Shown here: one piece after another, positions 47,103 through 56,861 of the stretch
How the letters are laid out: each line of letters opens with the position of its first letter
How positions within the stretch are numbered: position 1 is the stretch's first letter
NCBI RefSeq assembly: GCF_040605455.1
Contig: NZ_JBEXCV010000015.1
Coordinates: 27,845 to 91,844 of the forward strand
Length of the DNA: 64,000 nt
Reading direction: 5' to 3'
DNA from: Embleya sp040605455
Lineage (GTDB): Bacteria; Actinomycetota; Actinomycetes; Streptomycetales; Streptomycetaceae
Notes under the pieces: model-generated
What the model was told of the DNA's origin: nothing
What the model saw: the letters and a program-made list of their open reading frames with translations, nothing else
Database searches by the model: none
Position numbers and translations under genes: made by a program

Positions 47103-49980
47103 GTCGGCCCCGCGCTCGCGGGGATGGTCCCTCCGACCGGTCAGCACAACGGTTTTGAACCAGGTCGGCCCCGCGCTCGCGGGGATGGTCCGCCCGGTCG
47201 GTTCGCTGACTCGAACCGACCGGGGTCGGCCCCGCGCTCGCGGGGATGGTCCCTTGTAGCGGACGTAGTGATCCGGGCCGAGCATGTCGGCCCCGCGCTC
47301 GCGGGGATGGTCCTTCGATTCCCTTTTTGTCGGCCCGGCTTTTGACGTCGGCCCCGCGCTCGCGGGGATGGTCCGTTCATGGCCAAGATCTCGGCCGGCC
47401 TCGACTCGTCGGCCCCGCGCTCGCGGGGATGGTCCAACCGTCCTCAAGGGCGGCTCCCCGACCAAGACGTCGGCCCCGCGCTCGCGGGGATGGTCCTGCG
47501 AATTCCGCTGAACCCCTCCGCTTCGGCCAGTCGGCCCCGCGCTCGCGGGGATGGTCCCTGCTCTACCGGATAGGGGAGTTGGCTGGGTAGGTCGGCCCCG
47601 CGCTCGCGGGGATGGTCCGGCGCTGACCGAGGCGACGAAGACGACCGCGACGTCGGCCCCGCGCTCGCGGGGATGGTCCGCGCAGGCCGCAGCGCTAAAA
47701 GCGGTAGCCGACGTCGGCCCCGCGCTCGCGGGGATGGTCCGATCCACCTGACGTTCACCAACGCCCCCGACTAGTCGGCCCCGCGCTCGCGGGGATGGTC
47801 CACCGGCGCGTCGGGCGCGCTGACGTCGTAGAACGTCGGCCCCGCGCTCGCGGGGATGGTCCCCGCCGCGATCACCCGATCGCGGTTGGTCTCCGGTCGG
47901 CCCCGCGCTCGCGGGGATGGTCCCGCTGGCTCGTACGAGCCGCCGGCCCCGGCGCGGTCGGCCCCGCGCTCGCGGGGATGGTCCAAGCGGTGGCCGACGC
48001 CGTGAAGGCCCGCGACGGTCGGCCCCGCGCTCGCGGGGATGGTCCGAGGATTCCGCCGGCCCCATCCAGGGATCGGCGGTCGGCCCCGCGCTCGCGGGGA
48101 TGGTCCGGCGAGCAGGGACCCGCAGGGGCCACAGGAGCAGTCGGCCCCGCGAGCGCGGGGATGGTCCCGAGACGGGCGACCAGGAGACGCTCGACTCGAT
48201 GTCGGCCCCGCGCTCGCGGGGATGGTCCGCCGACCGGCGGGCCGCCCGTGCGGCCACCGTGGTCGGCCCCGCGCTCGCGGGGATGGTCCCATCAGCCGCC
48301 GAGGCGGGCACGGGCACGCGCGGTCGGCCCCGCGCTCGCGGGGATGGTCCCCGAGAGGACCCACAGTGGCCCGCCAGCAGTTCGTCGGCCCCGCGCTCGC
48401 GGGGATGGTCCCGCGTCGTTCGCCCGCAGGTAGCCGGCGAGCCAGTCGGCCCCGCGCTCGCGGGGATGGTCCCTTTCTCTTCGAGGCGGGGACGCTGAAG
48501 CAGCAGTCGGCCCCGCGCTCGCGGGGATGGTCCGATCGATGAGACTGCCTAGTCGGCCCCGCGCTCGCGGGGATGGTCCTCGGCGGTTGACGAGCTGCGA
48601 GAGCATCCCGCGGTCGGCCCCGCGCTCGCGGGGATGGTCCCGGCCGTGGTGGGGTCCGTGAATGCCACGGTTCGTCGGCCCCGCGCTCGCGGGGATGGTC
48701 CAAGGGGCCCCTTCCGGGGCCCCTCTCAGTGATGGTCGGCCCCGCGCTCGCGGGGATGGTCCTTGGCCAACGCCATGGACGTGCCCCGCAGCACTGTCGG
48801 CCCCGCGCTCGCGGGGATGGTCCCTGGCGTGCGTGTCCGTACATCGCCTGCTCGGCGTCGGCCCCGCGCTCGCGGGGATGGTCCCGTCAGCGACAACGTA
48901 GTGAAGACATTTTCGCTGTCGGCCCCGCGCTCGCGGGGATGGTCCCAGTTTGCATTCGGGTTTCTCGTCCTCTTTCTTGTCGGCCCCGCGCTCGCGGGGA
49001 TGGTCCTCGAGCTTGCCTCTCCGCTCGCGGCGGAGCCGGTCGGCCCCGCGCTCGCGGGGATGGTCCCTCGACTGGATCGATCGCGCCGACGCGGCGACGG
49101 TCGGCCCCGCGCTCGCGGGGATGGTCCCCGGTACACGTACCGCGCACCGCGCGGCCACCAGTCGGCCCCGCGCTCGCGGGGATGGTCCGTGGTGTCCCAC
49201 TTCGCACAATGCCAGGGGCTGGTCGGCCCCGCGCTCGCGGGGATGGTCCCGCGTCCCAGATGACGAACACGCTGATGGCGGAGTCGGCCCCGCGCTCGCG
49301 GGGATGGTCCGCGCTCGGGCTCGTACTTCAAGCCGATCAGTTCGTCGGCCCCGCGCTCGCGGGGATGGTCCTGCGCACGAACCGGCCCGCGGTCGTTCCT
49401 AGAGGTCGGCCCCGCGCTCGCGGGGATGGTCCGGCGGCGACGCGCGAGGAGCGTCGGGCGGCGGCGTCGGCCCCGCGCTCGCGGGGATGGTCCCGCGCGG
49501 TGGGGGCGGACGTGGTCACCGCCGAGGTCGGCCCCGCGCTCGCGGGGATGGTCCCAGGACCTCCCAGGCGCCGGCCTGTGCGATCCGGTCGGCCCCGCGC
49601 TCGCGGGGATGGTCCCTGACTCACGTACGCAGAGTTCGTCCCGAGGGCGTCGGCCCCGCGCTCGCGGGGATGGTCCCGGCGTGTTGACGTCCCGCATCGA
49701 GTCAGCCGTGTCGGCCCCGCGCTCGCGGGGATGGTCCCTGAAAAGCGGAGAGCCCCGCCGGGGTCATCCGGTCGGCCCCGCGCTCGCGGGGATGGTCCCA
49801 GTGGTCGCCCCGGCCGAGTCCGGCGTGCAGGTCGGCCCCGCGCTCGCGGGGATGGTCCGGAGGAGACCGCCGCGTGCGCACCCTGTATGTAGTCGGCCCC
49901 GCGCTCGCGGGGATGGTCCCACGAGGTACACCGTGCAGGTCGCGGGCTGGTAGTCGGCCCCGCGCTCGCGGGGATGGTCC
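47103..49980 (+). CRISPR. Type I-E CRISPR array 1, 48 repeats and 47 spacers
   Basis: The 28-bp repeat starts GTCGGCCCCG, has the hairpin core CCCCGCGCTCGCGGGG and ends GGATGGTCC. Repeats are spaced 61 bp apart (33-nt spacers), with 24 copies from 47103 to 48506 and 24 from 48552 to 49953. Exceptions: one 18-nt spacer (48534-48551), 32-nt spacers at 49007 and 49799, and one repeat (48140) with the core reversed to GCGAGCGC. Nearly all other repeats are identical, including the distal end. The hairpin fits processing by the Cas6e encoded at 57643. All spacers I read look different. Confidence 0.98.
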
Positions 49981-50275
49981 GCCGAACGCAGCCTGCGTAC
50001 GTCCGGCGGCGGAGTTCTATCCGGTCGAGGTGGTGCGGCGAGGGTTGCTGCTGGTGCTGTGTCGTGTCGACCGGATCGGGTCGTCGGATGCGACATCGTT
50101 GCCCCTGCTGCCGCTTCAGCGTTGGTTGCGTGCTTTGGGGTCGGTATCGGCCCGTCGGTGATGGGTCCTCGGCGTGCTTTGGTGGCGCCGGTGCATGGAC
50201 GGACATCGAGTGTGGTGACGGCTTGTGTCAGTGCGATCCCGTAGGGTTCCGGCGCTGTCGAAGGAGGGATGGGGT
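49981..50275 (+). other. Intergenic region between array 1 and cas3
   Basis: No gene is supported here. It should contain the cas3 promoter. TGTGTCAG at 50224-50231, also found upstream of casA (53361), may be part of an operator. One stretch at 50140-50167 faintly resembles a degenerate repeat. Confidence 0.5.
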
Positions 50276-53197
50276 ATGCCGGACAAGCCAGGCGACTCAT
50301 CGGGGATCAGTGGCGAACCTGCTGACCCTTTGAGTGTTCTGTGGGGTAAGTCCGCCGGTAGGGCCGGTGGCCGCGTCAACCTGCTGTTGTCGCATCTCCT
50401 GGACACGGCCGCGGTGGCGGAGTTGATCTGGGATCGCTTTCTTGCGCCGTCGACCCGCCGGTCGTTGGACGAACTCGCGGGGGATTCCGGCCTGGGGAAG
50501 CGGCTGTTCTGTTGGTTGTGTGGGGTGCACGATGTCGGCAAGGCCACGCCGCCCTTTCAGCAGATGGATCGTCAAGGTGCGCGGGCCGTGCAGGCGGCCG
50601 GCCTCACGTGGCGGAAGCAGGTCCGGCCGGGCGACTGGCGCCATGATCGTGCGGGTGGTCGAGTGATCATCGATCAGCTCGGTGACGCGGGCTGGGCGCA
50701 GGCGCAGGTCGACTGGGTGTGGCCGCTGGTGGCCGGCCATCATGGGCTCTTCCCCGATGCGGGTGGTCTGGTCTTACGGGGTGGCAAGAGGTCGCTTTTC
50801 AATGGCGATCGACCGTGGGAGGCGGCTCAGCGGGCCTTGTTGGAGGCAGTCACCAGGGCGTTGGGGTTCGTCTCGGTGGCCGCGGTCCAGCCCGTGCGCG
50901 TGCCGTCCCGGGCGGTGCAACTCCAGTTGAGCGGCTTGATCGTGATGGCGGATTGGATCGCCAGTGACGAGAAGCACTTCCGGGGGGTGGACGATCCGGG
51001 GTTGCTGGGAATGGAGTCCGCGCGGGTCCGTGCCACCGAGGCGTGGCGGGAGTTGGGGTTGCGGGGTGGCTGGGGGGCTCTTCCGGTTCCCGGTCCCGGG
51101 GTGTTTCGCGAGCGTTTCGGTCAAGAGCCTCGGCCCTCGCAAGCGATGGTCCTGCGGGCGGCGCGTGAGATGGCGGCGCCTGGGTTGTTGATCGTCGAGG
51201 CGCCCATGGGGGAGGGCAAGACCAAGGCCACGCTCGGCGCCGCGGAGATTCTGGCGGCGCGCTTCGGCGCGGACGGGGTGTTCATGGGGATGCCGACGCA
51301 GGCGACTTGTGACCCGATGTTCACGCTGATGCGTGAGTGGGTGGGAGGCATCGATCCCGAACTCGCCTCGCAGGTGGCGCTCCTGCATGGCAAGAGCATG
51401 TTCAACCCGGAGTGGAAGGCGCTGCGCGATGCTGGTGAGGGGACTCGGAGCGGACGCTTCGCCGGGGTGGACGAGTACGGCCTCGACTGTTGTGACGACC
51501 TCTACGGTGAGGGTGAGGGGGGCTCGGTCGCCCAGGCGCTGGCCGGGTGGTTCCTGGGGCGTCATCGTGGGTTGCTGGCTCCCTTCGTCGTGGGCACGAT
51601 CGATCAGTTGCTGTTCGCTGCGACGCGCACCAGGCATGTGATGCTGCGGATGGCAGGGCTTACGGGCAAGGTCGTTGTTCTCGACGAGGTCCATGCCGCG
51701 GACGTGTATATGTCGCAGTTCCTCCACGAGGCGTTGCGCTGGCTCGGGCAGGCCGGAGTGCCCGTGGTGATGTTGTCCGCGACCCTGGCCTCCGAGCAGC
51801 GTCGCGCGTTGGTGGGTGCCTATCTCGCGGGTGCGGCTTCTCGGGCGGAGTGTGACCTCTCCGATTGGGTCGAACCGCAGGGGTACCCATGTACGACGTC
51901 TGCCTGGTGGGAGGGGGATCGGCCGCGGTTCGCGACGGAAACCGCGCCCGCGTGGCGCGAATTCGACCTGCCCGATGGGGCAGTCGTTCCTGCGGTTCGA
52001 CTCGAAGTTCTGCCCGAGACGGTAGTGGGGACCGGAGAGGAACTGTCGGCGGCGCAGGGTGCCGCGGATGAGGCGGTCGCCGATCTGCTGGGGGAGTGGC
52101 TGGTCGACGGCGGCTGCGCGTTGGTCATTCGCAACACGGTCGCTCGCGCCCAGTCCTTGACGGAGGTGCTGCGTTCGCGCTTCGGTGACGACGAGGTCCG
52201 GGTACTGCACGGGCGATTGACGGTGCAGGCCCGCGCCGATCGTACCCGCGCTGCTCTGGACGCTTTGGGGCCGGCGGCGGACTCGCGTGTGCGTCCGGCC
52301 CGTTTGGTGCTGGTGGCCACGCAGTTGGCGGAGCAGTCCTTTGACGTCGACGCGGATCTTTTGATCACGGATCTGACGACCGCGGACCTGCTGTTGCAGA
52401 GGATCGGCCGGCTGCACCGTCACGCCGGGACGGTGCGGCCGCCGCGACTGCGCGAGCCCTGCGTCGTGGTCACCGGGTTCGCGCCCTCCGATGTGGGACC
52501 GCCGGACTTGCTGGGCGCATCCGAGGCGATCTACGGACGTTGGCCGCTGTTGCGTACCGCGGCGATGGTGGCGGACGCGGCGATCGGTGACGGTTGGCGG
52601 GTGCCGGCGCAGGTCCCGGAGTTGGTCGGCCGTGTCTACGACGGGCTGCCCGCTGTGGTCCCCTCCGCGTGGCAGGCTGCCGAGGACGAGGCTCGTGTGC
52701 GGTGGGAGCGGGACAGGCGTGTGCGGGTCGACAAGGCGGCGCCTTTTCTGTTGACCCGGCTTGGTGAGTACGAGAACTCGACTCTGGACGGACTGCATTT
52801 CGCCGGCGCCCTGGACGGCGGTGAGCAGAGGTTGCAGGCCGTGGTGCGGGATGGGGAGCCCAGTGTCGAGGTCGTCCTCGTCGTCGGTGGGGACGACGGA
52901 TACAGGACGTTGGCGGGCCGCAGGCTGACGGTCAACGGTGATGTCGCGTCGGCATTGCTCGACGAGGTGCTGGGGGCGACGGTGCGGCTCTCGGCCGGCC
53001 AGAGCCGGGCGGCCCACAAGGAGTTGGCACCGTTGACCGGCTGGCTGGACGATCCGTGGTTGCGATACAGCCCGGCCCTCGTTCTGGACGGCGAGGGGCG
53101 CGTGGAGTTCGGTGGTTACGTCCTGCGGTACGACCCGGTGCTTGGACTCGTACAGGAGTCGGCGCCCGCCTTCGGACAACAGGCGCGGAACGGTTGA
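50276..53197 (+). CDS. cas3: CRISPR-associated helicase/nuclease Cas3 (type I-E)
   Basis: 973 residues; ATG at 50276 lies 8 nt after AGGAGG. The N-terminal HD nuclease has LFCWLCGVHDVGKATPPFQQ and VAGHHGLFPD. The SF2 helicase follows with Walker A IVEAPMGEGKTKATL, DEVH box VVVLDEVHAAD, VVMLSATLAS, and the C-terminal LVATQLAEQSFDVDADLLIT and LLLQRIGRLHRH. A C-terminal domain closes the protein. Cas3 is recruited by Cascade to nick and degrade target DNA. All catalytic residues look intact. A 221-nt gap with a mini-CRISPR separates it from casA, so it may be transcribed on its own. Confidence 0.96.
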   Translation: MPDKPGDSSGISGEPADPLSVLWGKSAGRAGGRVNLLLSHLLDTAAVAELIWDRFLAPSTRRSLDELAGDSGLGKRLFCWLCGVHDVGKATPPFQQMDRQGARAVQAAGLTWRKQVRPGDWRHDRAGGRVIIDQLGDAGWAQAQVDWVWPLVAGHHGLFPDAGGLVLRGGKRSLFNGDRPWEAAQRALLEAVTRALGFVSVAAVQPVRVPSRAVQLQLSGLIVMADWIASDEKHFRGVDDPGLLGMESARVRATEAWRELGLRGGWGALPVPGPGVFRERFGQEPRPSQAMVLRAAREMAAPGLLIVEAPMGEGKTKATLGAAEILAARFGADGVFMGMPTQATCDPMFTLMREWVGGIDPELASQVALLHGKSMFNPEWKALRDAGEGTRSGRFAGVDEYGLDCCDDLYGEGEGGSVAQALAGWFLGRHRGLLAPFVVGTIDQLLFAATRTRHVMLRMAGLTGKVVVLDEVHAADVYMSQFLHEALRWLGQAGVPVVMLSATLASEQRRALVGAYLAGAASRAECDLSDWVEPQGYPCTTSAWWEGDRPRFATETAPAWREFDLPDGAVVPAVRLEVLPETVVGTGEELSAAQGAADEAVADLLGEWLVDGGCALVIRNTVARAQSLTEVLRSRFGDDEVRVLHGRLTVQARADRTRAALDALGPAADSRVRPARLVLVATQLAEQSFDVDADLLITDLTTADLLLQRIGRLHRHAGTVRPPRLREPCVVVTGFAPSDVGPPDLLGASEAIYGRWPLLRTAAMVADAAIGDGWRVPAQVPELVGRVYDGLPAVVPSAWQAAEDEARVRWERDRRVRVDKAAPFLLTRLGEYENSTLDGLHFAGALDGGEQRLQAVVRDGEPSVEVVLVVGGDDGYRTLAGRRLTVNGDVASALLDEVLGATVRLSAGQSRAAHKELAPLTGWLDDPWLRYSPALVLDGEGRVEFGGYVLRYDPVLGLVQESAPAFGQQARNG

Positions 53198-53230
53198 GCC
53201 GGGGGCCGGGGCCGTACGGCGGCCCCGGCC

Positions 53231-53322
53231 GACCTGCCCCCGCGAATCGCGGGGCCCACCGGGCGGCCTGTGTCGGTGTCAGACACGGACACGGGTCATC
53301 CCCGCGATCGGTGCGGGGCCAC
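53231..53322 (-). CRISPR. Antisense mini-CRISPR in the cas3-casA gap: two diverged repeats, one 33-nt spacer
   Basis: On the minus strand, 53322-53293 reads GTGGCCCCGC, then six bases, then TCGCGGGGATGACCC. Next come exactly 33 nt (53292-53260), then 53259-53231 reads GTGGGCCCCGCG, ATTCGCGGGG, GCAGGTC. Both match the array repeat (GTCGGCCCCGCG, TCGCGGGGATGGTCC) in order and in hairpin. The spacer contains a near-perfect palindrome built on GTGTC and GACAC. It could give a crRNA-like RNA or be a regulatory site for the cas operon. Confidence 0.7.
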
Positions 53323-53418
53323 TGCGAATTGTTGCATTCCGCGTCGGATCGCAAGCCCTCTGTGTCAGAGTTCCCCAAAGACCTTCCTTAGACATGGACA
53401 GTTAGGGGGCTATTCCGC

Positions 53419-55098
53419 ATGTTCACCTTCAGCTTGGTCGACGATCCCTGGCTGGTCCTTCGGCCCAGGGGCGGCGGCCCGCCCAGGACGTGCACCGGAC
53501 GCGACGCCTTGATCAACGCCGTCGACTTCGAGGGCCTCGTCGTCGGCCTGCCGACCCAAGCCCCAGCCCTGTTTCGGCAGTTCCTGTTACCCATCGTGTG
53601 GGCCGCGCTCGGGCCGCCCGGCGGTCGCACTGGTTGGCTCACGCGCTTTCGCGCGGACGGGTTCACGCCCGAAGAGAAGAAAAGCCTGAACGACCACTTC
53701 GACGAACAGCTCGATCGATTCGACCTTTTCCATCCACAGACTCCTTTCGCCCAGGTTGCGGGGCTGCGCACGAGCAAGGACGAGACCAAGGGCTCCGCGT
53801 TGCTGGTGGCCACCGCCGCCACCGGCAACAACGTGCCGTTGTTCGCCTCGCGGACCGAAGGCGACCCGTTGGCGCTCACACCCGCCGAGGCCGCTCACTG
53901 GCTGTTGCACACGCAGTGCTGGGACACGGCTGCCATCAAGACGGGCGCCGCCGATGACTCTCAGGCGAAGGCGGGCAAGACAACCGGAAACCCGACAGGT
54001 CCGCTTGGGCAACTCGGCGTGGTCATGCCCACCGGCCGTACCCTGTACGAGACTCTCCTGCTGAACATGCCGTACCGCACCGGTGTGATCCCCGGCGACC
54101 GGGCTCAGTGGCAATGCGCACCCGCCGGGCCCGCGTGGACGTCGCGGGCGGCCAAGGGGATTCTGGACCTGTGGACCTGGCAGTCGCGCCGGATTCGACT
54201 CGTTCCCCGGGACACGGACGCCGGAGTTCGGGTCACCCGCGTCGTCATCACCGCGGGCGACCGGCTGAAGGAGATTCCCGACTTCGAACCTCACACCGCG
54301 TGGACGATCCCACCGGTCGGGAAGCAGACTCGGGAGCAGGGGCCCCTGCGTCGGGCCCGCCGGCACCAGCCCGGGAAGGCGGCCTGGCGCGGCTTGGACG
54401 CCCTGCTGGAATCCGAACGGATGTCCGCCGGTGCCGGCAAGGCTTCCGCGGGTTTCGCCACCAGTGTGCTCGTGAGCCAACTCCGTGACCTCGACCGTGA
54501 TTTGCCGTCCGACTACCCGGTCCAACTGGAAATGACCGGCATCTCGTACGGAACACAGTCGGCCGTCGTGGACGACGTCCTGTTCGACGCCATTCCGCTG
54601 CCCTTGGCTGCCCTCGCCTCGGACAGCCCGGCACGTGACGCGCTGCTCGAAGCCTGTGAACAGGCCGAGGAACTGGCCCGCGCGATCAATCACCTCTCGG
54701 GCGATCTACGCCGGGCCGCGGGCGCGGATCCGATTCCCTGGGACAAGGGACAGCGACCGGGCGAGCTGCTGCTGCACATCCTGGACCCGCTGGTACGTCG
54801 GCTGTTGTCGGGGCTGCGCAAGGCGGGCGACGACCGCGACCTGGTCGAGCGTGGCCTGCTCGCGTGGGAACAGTCGGCCTGGCGACATGCGTGTGACATC
54901 GCCGACCGGGTGGTGGGCACGGCCGCGCCCGGTGTGTTCGCCGGCCGCGTCGTCGACGACAACGGCCGCGAACGCACGTATCGCCTGGCCACCGCGGACG
55001 GCAACTTCCGCTTCCAGCTGCGTCGGACACTTGGGCGGGCCACCGAGGCTGCCCGCCGGAGCGTCGCGACGCCCGAAGGTGAGGACGACGATGCCTGA
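53419..55098 (+). CDS. casA: Cascade large subunit Cse1 (Cas8e)
   Basis: 559 residues from ATG at 53419. MFTFSLVDDPWLVLRPRGG is the usual N-terminus, followed by FRQFLLPIVWAALG and FDLFHPQTPFAQVAGL, which form the PAM-recognition domain. The C-terminal four-helix bundle starts near residue 400. It recognises the PAM, opens target DNA and recruits Cas3. First gene of the casABCDE-cas1-cas2 run; it overlaps casB by 8 nt. Confidence 0.93.
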   Translation: MFTFSLVDDPWLVLRPRGGGPPRTCTGRDALINAVDFEGLVVGLPTQAPALFRQFLLPIVWAALGPPGGRTGWLTRFRADGFTPEEKKSLNDHFDEQLDRFDLFHPQTPFAQVAGLRTSKDETKGSALLVATAATGNNVPLFASRTEGDPLALTPAEAAHWLLHTQCWDTAAIKTGAADDSQAKAGKTTGNPTGPLGQLGVVMPTGRTLYETLLLNMPYRTGVIPGDRAQWQCAPAGPAWTSRAAKGILDLWTWQSRRIRLVPRDTDAGVRVTRVVITAGDRLKEIPDFEPHTAWTIPPVGKQTREQGPLRRARRHQPGKAAWRGLDALLESERMSAGAGKASAGFATSVLVSQLRDLDRDLPSDYPVQLEMTGISYGTQSAVVDDVLFDAIPLPLAALASDSPARDALLEACEQAEELARAINHLSGDLRRAAGADPIPWDKGQRPGELLLHILDPLVRRLLSGLRKAGDDRDLVERGLLAWEQSAWRHACDIADRVVGTAAPGVFAGRVVDDNGRERTYRLATADGNFRFQLRRTLGRATEAARRSVATPEGEDDDA

Positions 55099-55681
55099 TA
55101 CCGAACAGCGCGAGCGTTACTGGGACACGCGCATCGGAACCGACGGCCGCTGGCGCGTCGACCGCGCGACCGGCCACGCCGGTCCACCACCGGGCGCCGA
55201 TCTCGCGGCGATGCGCAGCGGTCTCGGCCGACCGGCCGGCGAAGCCTGGGCAGTCTGGGCGTTCTGCGTCTCTGAGATCGACGAACGCCTGGCCCGCCAG
55301 GACCTAATGTCGGCACAACAGCGCGCCGAGCACGCGGCGTTGGCCCTGTACGGGCTGCATCAGCAGTCCCAGGCGACGCCGATGCACAAGGCCGGCGTAC
55401 GCCCCGGGCAGGCTCTGCGCGCGTTGCGGGCGAGTGGCAAGTTCAGCGAACAGGCCGTCGACCGACGCGTGGACGCCGCCGCCACCGCAGCGCGACCCGA
55501 GGCACTGCACATCCACCTGCGCGGCCTGATCACCCAACTCCGCACCGTGGCACTGCCATTGGACTACAACGCGCTGCTCGACGACCTGCGCGACTTCGAG
55601 CACCCGGACGGCCGCAGCCGCGTGCGACGCCGCTGGGGACGCGACTACTACGGCTGGAAGCCGGGCGCCGCCAAGGCGTGA
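55091..55681 (+). CDS. casB: Cascade small subunit Cse2
   Basis: 196 residues, starting inside the end of casA. RYWDTRIGTDGRWRVDRATG, the helical ALALYGLHQQSQATPMHKAG, and the C-terminal LPLDYNALLDDLRDFEHPDG then WGRDYYGW match Cse2. Two copies per complex stabilise the crRNA-DNA hybrid and the displaced strand. 49 nt separate it from casC. Confidence 0.92.
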   Translation: MPDTEQRERYWDTRIGTDGRWRVDRATGHAGPPPGADLAAMRSGLGRPAGEAWAVWAFCVSEIDERLARQDLMSAQQRAEHAALALYGLHQQSQATPMHKAGVRPGQALRALRASGKFSEQAVDRRVDAAATAARPEALHIHLRGLITQLRTVALPLDYNALLDDLRDFEHPDGRSRVRRRWGRDYYGWKPGAAKA

Positions 55682-55730
55682 CGCACACGCCCGCCACTGC
55701 CGATCGCACGAACCGATTCCCGGAGACATC

Positions 55731-56861
55731 ATGACTGTTGCGCGTACGTACATCGACGTCCACATCCTGCAGACCGTCCCGCCCGCCAACCTGAACCGAG
55801 ACGATCAGGGCAACCCCAAGGAGGCGTACTTCGGCGGCGTCCGGCGCGCCCGTGTGTCCTCGCAGGCGTGGAAACGCGCGACGCGGATGCAGTTCGCCTC
55901 CCACCAGCCCGAGAGTGAACAGGGCACCCGGACCAAGCGCATCGCCGCCGAACTCGCCGCCCGCCTGGGCCGCACCGGCGTGGACGTCGAGCAGGCACAG
56001 CGGCTCGCGACCGCCCTGCTCACCCCGCTGGGGGTCAAGCCGGGCAAGAAGGCCGGCGACACGGCCTACCTGTTGTTCTACGGTCACCGACAGGTCGAGG
56101 ACATCGTCGACCTGGTCGCCGATCAGGCGAAGGACCTCGTGGCGCTCGACGACGAGGCCCTGGTCGAGGCCGTGAAGAGCCTGCCCGTCGCGGACAAACT
56201 CCGCACCGGGCACCCGATGGACGTGGCCCTGTTCGGCCGCATGGTCGCCGACATCCCCTCGCTCAACGTCGACGCCGCCACCCAGGTCGCCCACGCGCTG
56301 TCCACGCACGCCGTAGAACTCGAATTCGACTACTACACGGCTGTAGATGATCAGAACGCGGCCGACGAGACCGGCGCGGGCATGATCGGGACGGTCGGCT
56401 TCAACTCCGCCACGCTGTACCGGTACGCCACGGTCGGACTGCACCAACTCGAAGCCAACCTCGGTGACATCGACGCCGCCATCGAAGCCGTCGGGCTGTT
56501 CGTGCAGGACTTCGCGCGCGCCGTCCCCTCCGGCCACCAGAACACGTTCGCCCACCGAACCCTGCCCAGCCTTGTCGCGGTCGCGATCCGCGGTGATCAG
56601 CCGGTGAACCTGGTCTCGGCGTTCGAGGAGCCCGTACCCGGCACCGACGGCATCGCCGCAGACTCGGCCGCGCGCTTCGCCGGAGAGTACGCCCGCGTCA
56701 CGCAGGCATGGGGAGCCCCGGACGACATCGCCGTGTGCCACACCTTCGATACCAAGTCCCCGGCCGGGATGCGGCTCGCCGAGGTCTTCGGCGACACGAA
56801 GCCGTTCCCCTCGCTCCTGACGGAACTCGCGGGCCGGCTCGACGCGAGGAAGAACGGATGA
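55731..56861 (+). CDS. casC: Cascade backbone Cas7 (Cse4/CasC)
   Basis: 376 residues; ATG at 55731 after GGAGA. TYIDVHILQTVPPANLNRDD and YFGGVRRARVSSQAWKRATR are the RRM-fold and RNA-binding core. The middle has ASTLNVDAATQVAHALSTHA-type helices and the end LSEVFGD-like GMRLAEVFGDTKPF. Six subunits would line the crRNA. The stop overlaps casD (ATGA). Confidence 0.94.
   Translation: MTVARTYIDVHILQTVPPANLNRDDQGNPKEAYFGGVRRARVSSQAWKRATRMQFASHQPESEQGTRTKRIAAELAARLGRTGVDVEQAQRLATALLTPLGVKPGKKAGDTAYLLFYGHRQVEDIVDLVADQAKDLVALDDEALVEAVKSLPVADKLRTGHPMDVALFGRMVADIPSLNVDAATQVAHALSTHAVELEFDYYTAVDDQNAADETGAGMIGTVGFNSATLYRYATVGLHQLEANLGDIDAAIEAVGLFVQDFARAVPSGHQNTFAHRTLPSLVAVAIRGDQPVNLVSAFEEPVPGTDGIAADSAARFAGEYARVTQAWGAPDDIAVCHTFDTKSPAGMRLAEVFGDTKPFPSLLTELAGRLDARKNG

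Noticed and set aside
47094..49697. Long open frames on both strands across the CRISPR array
   Set aside because: They come from the repeat having no stop codon in several frames; the peptides are periodic with the array.
50140..50167. Possible degenerate CRISPR repeat beyond the end of array 1
   Set aside because: Only the edges (GTCGG and GATGG) match and the hairpin is absent; the spacing from the last repeat is not a multiple of 61.
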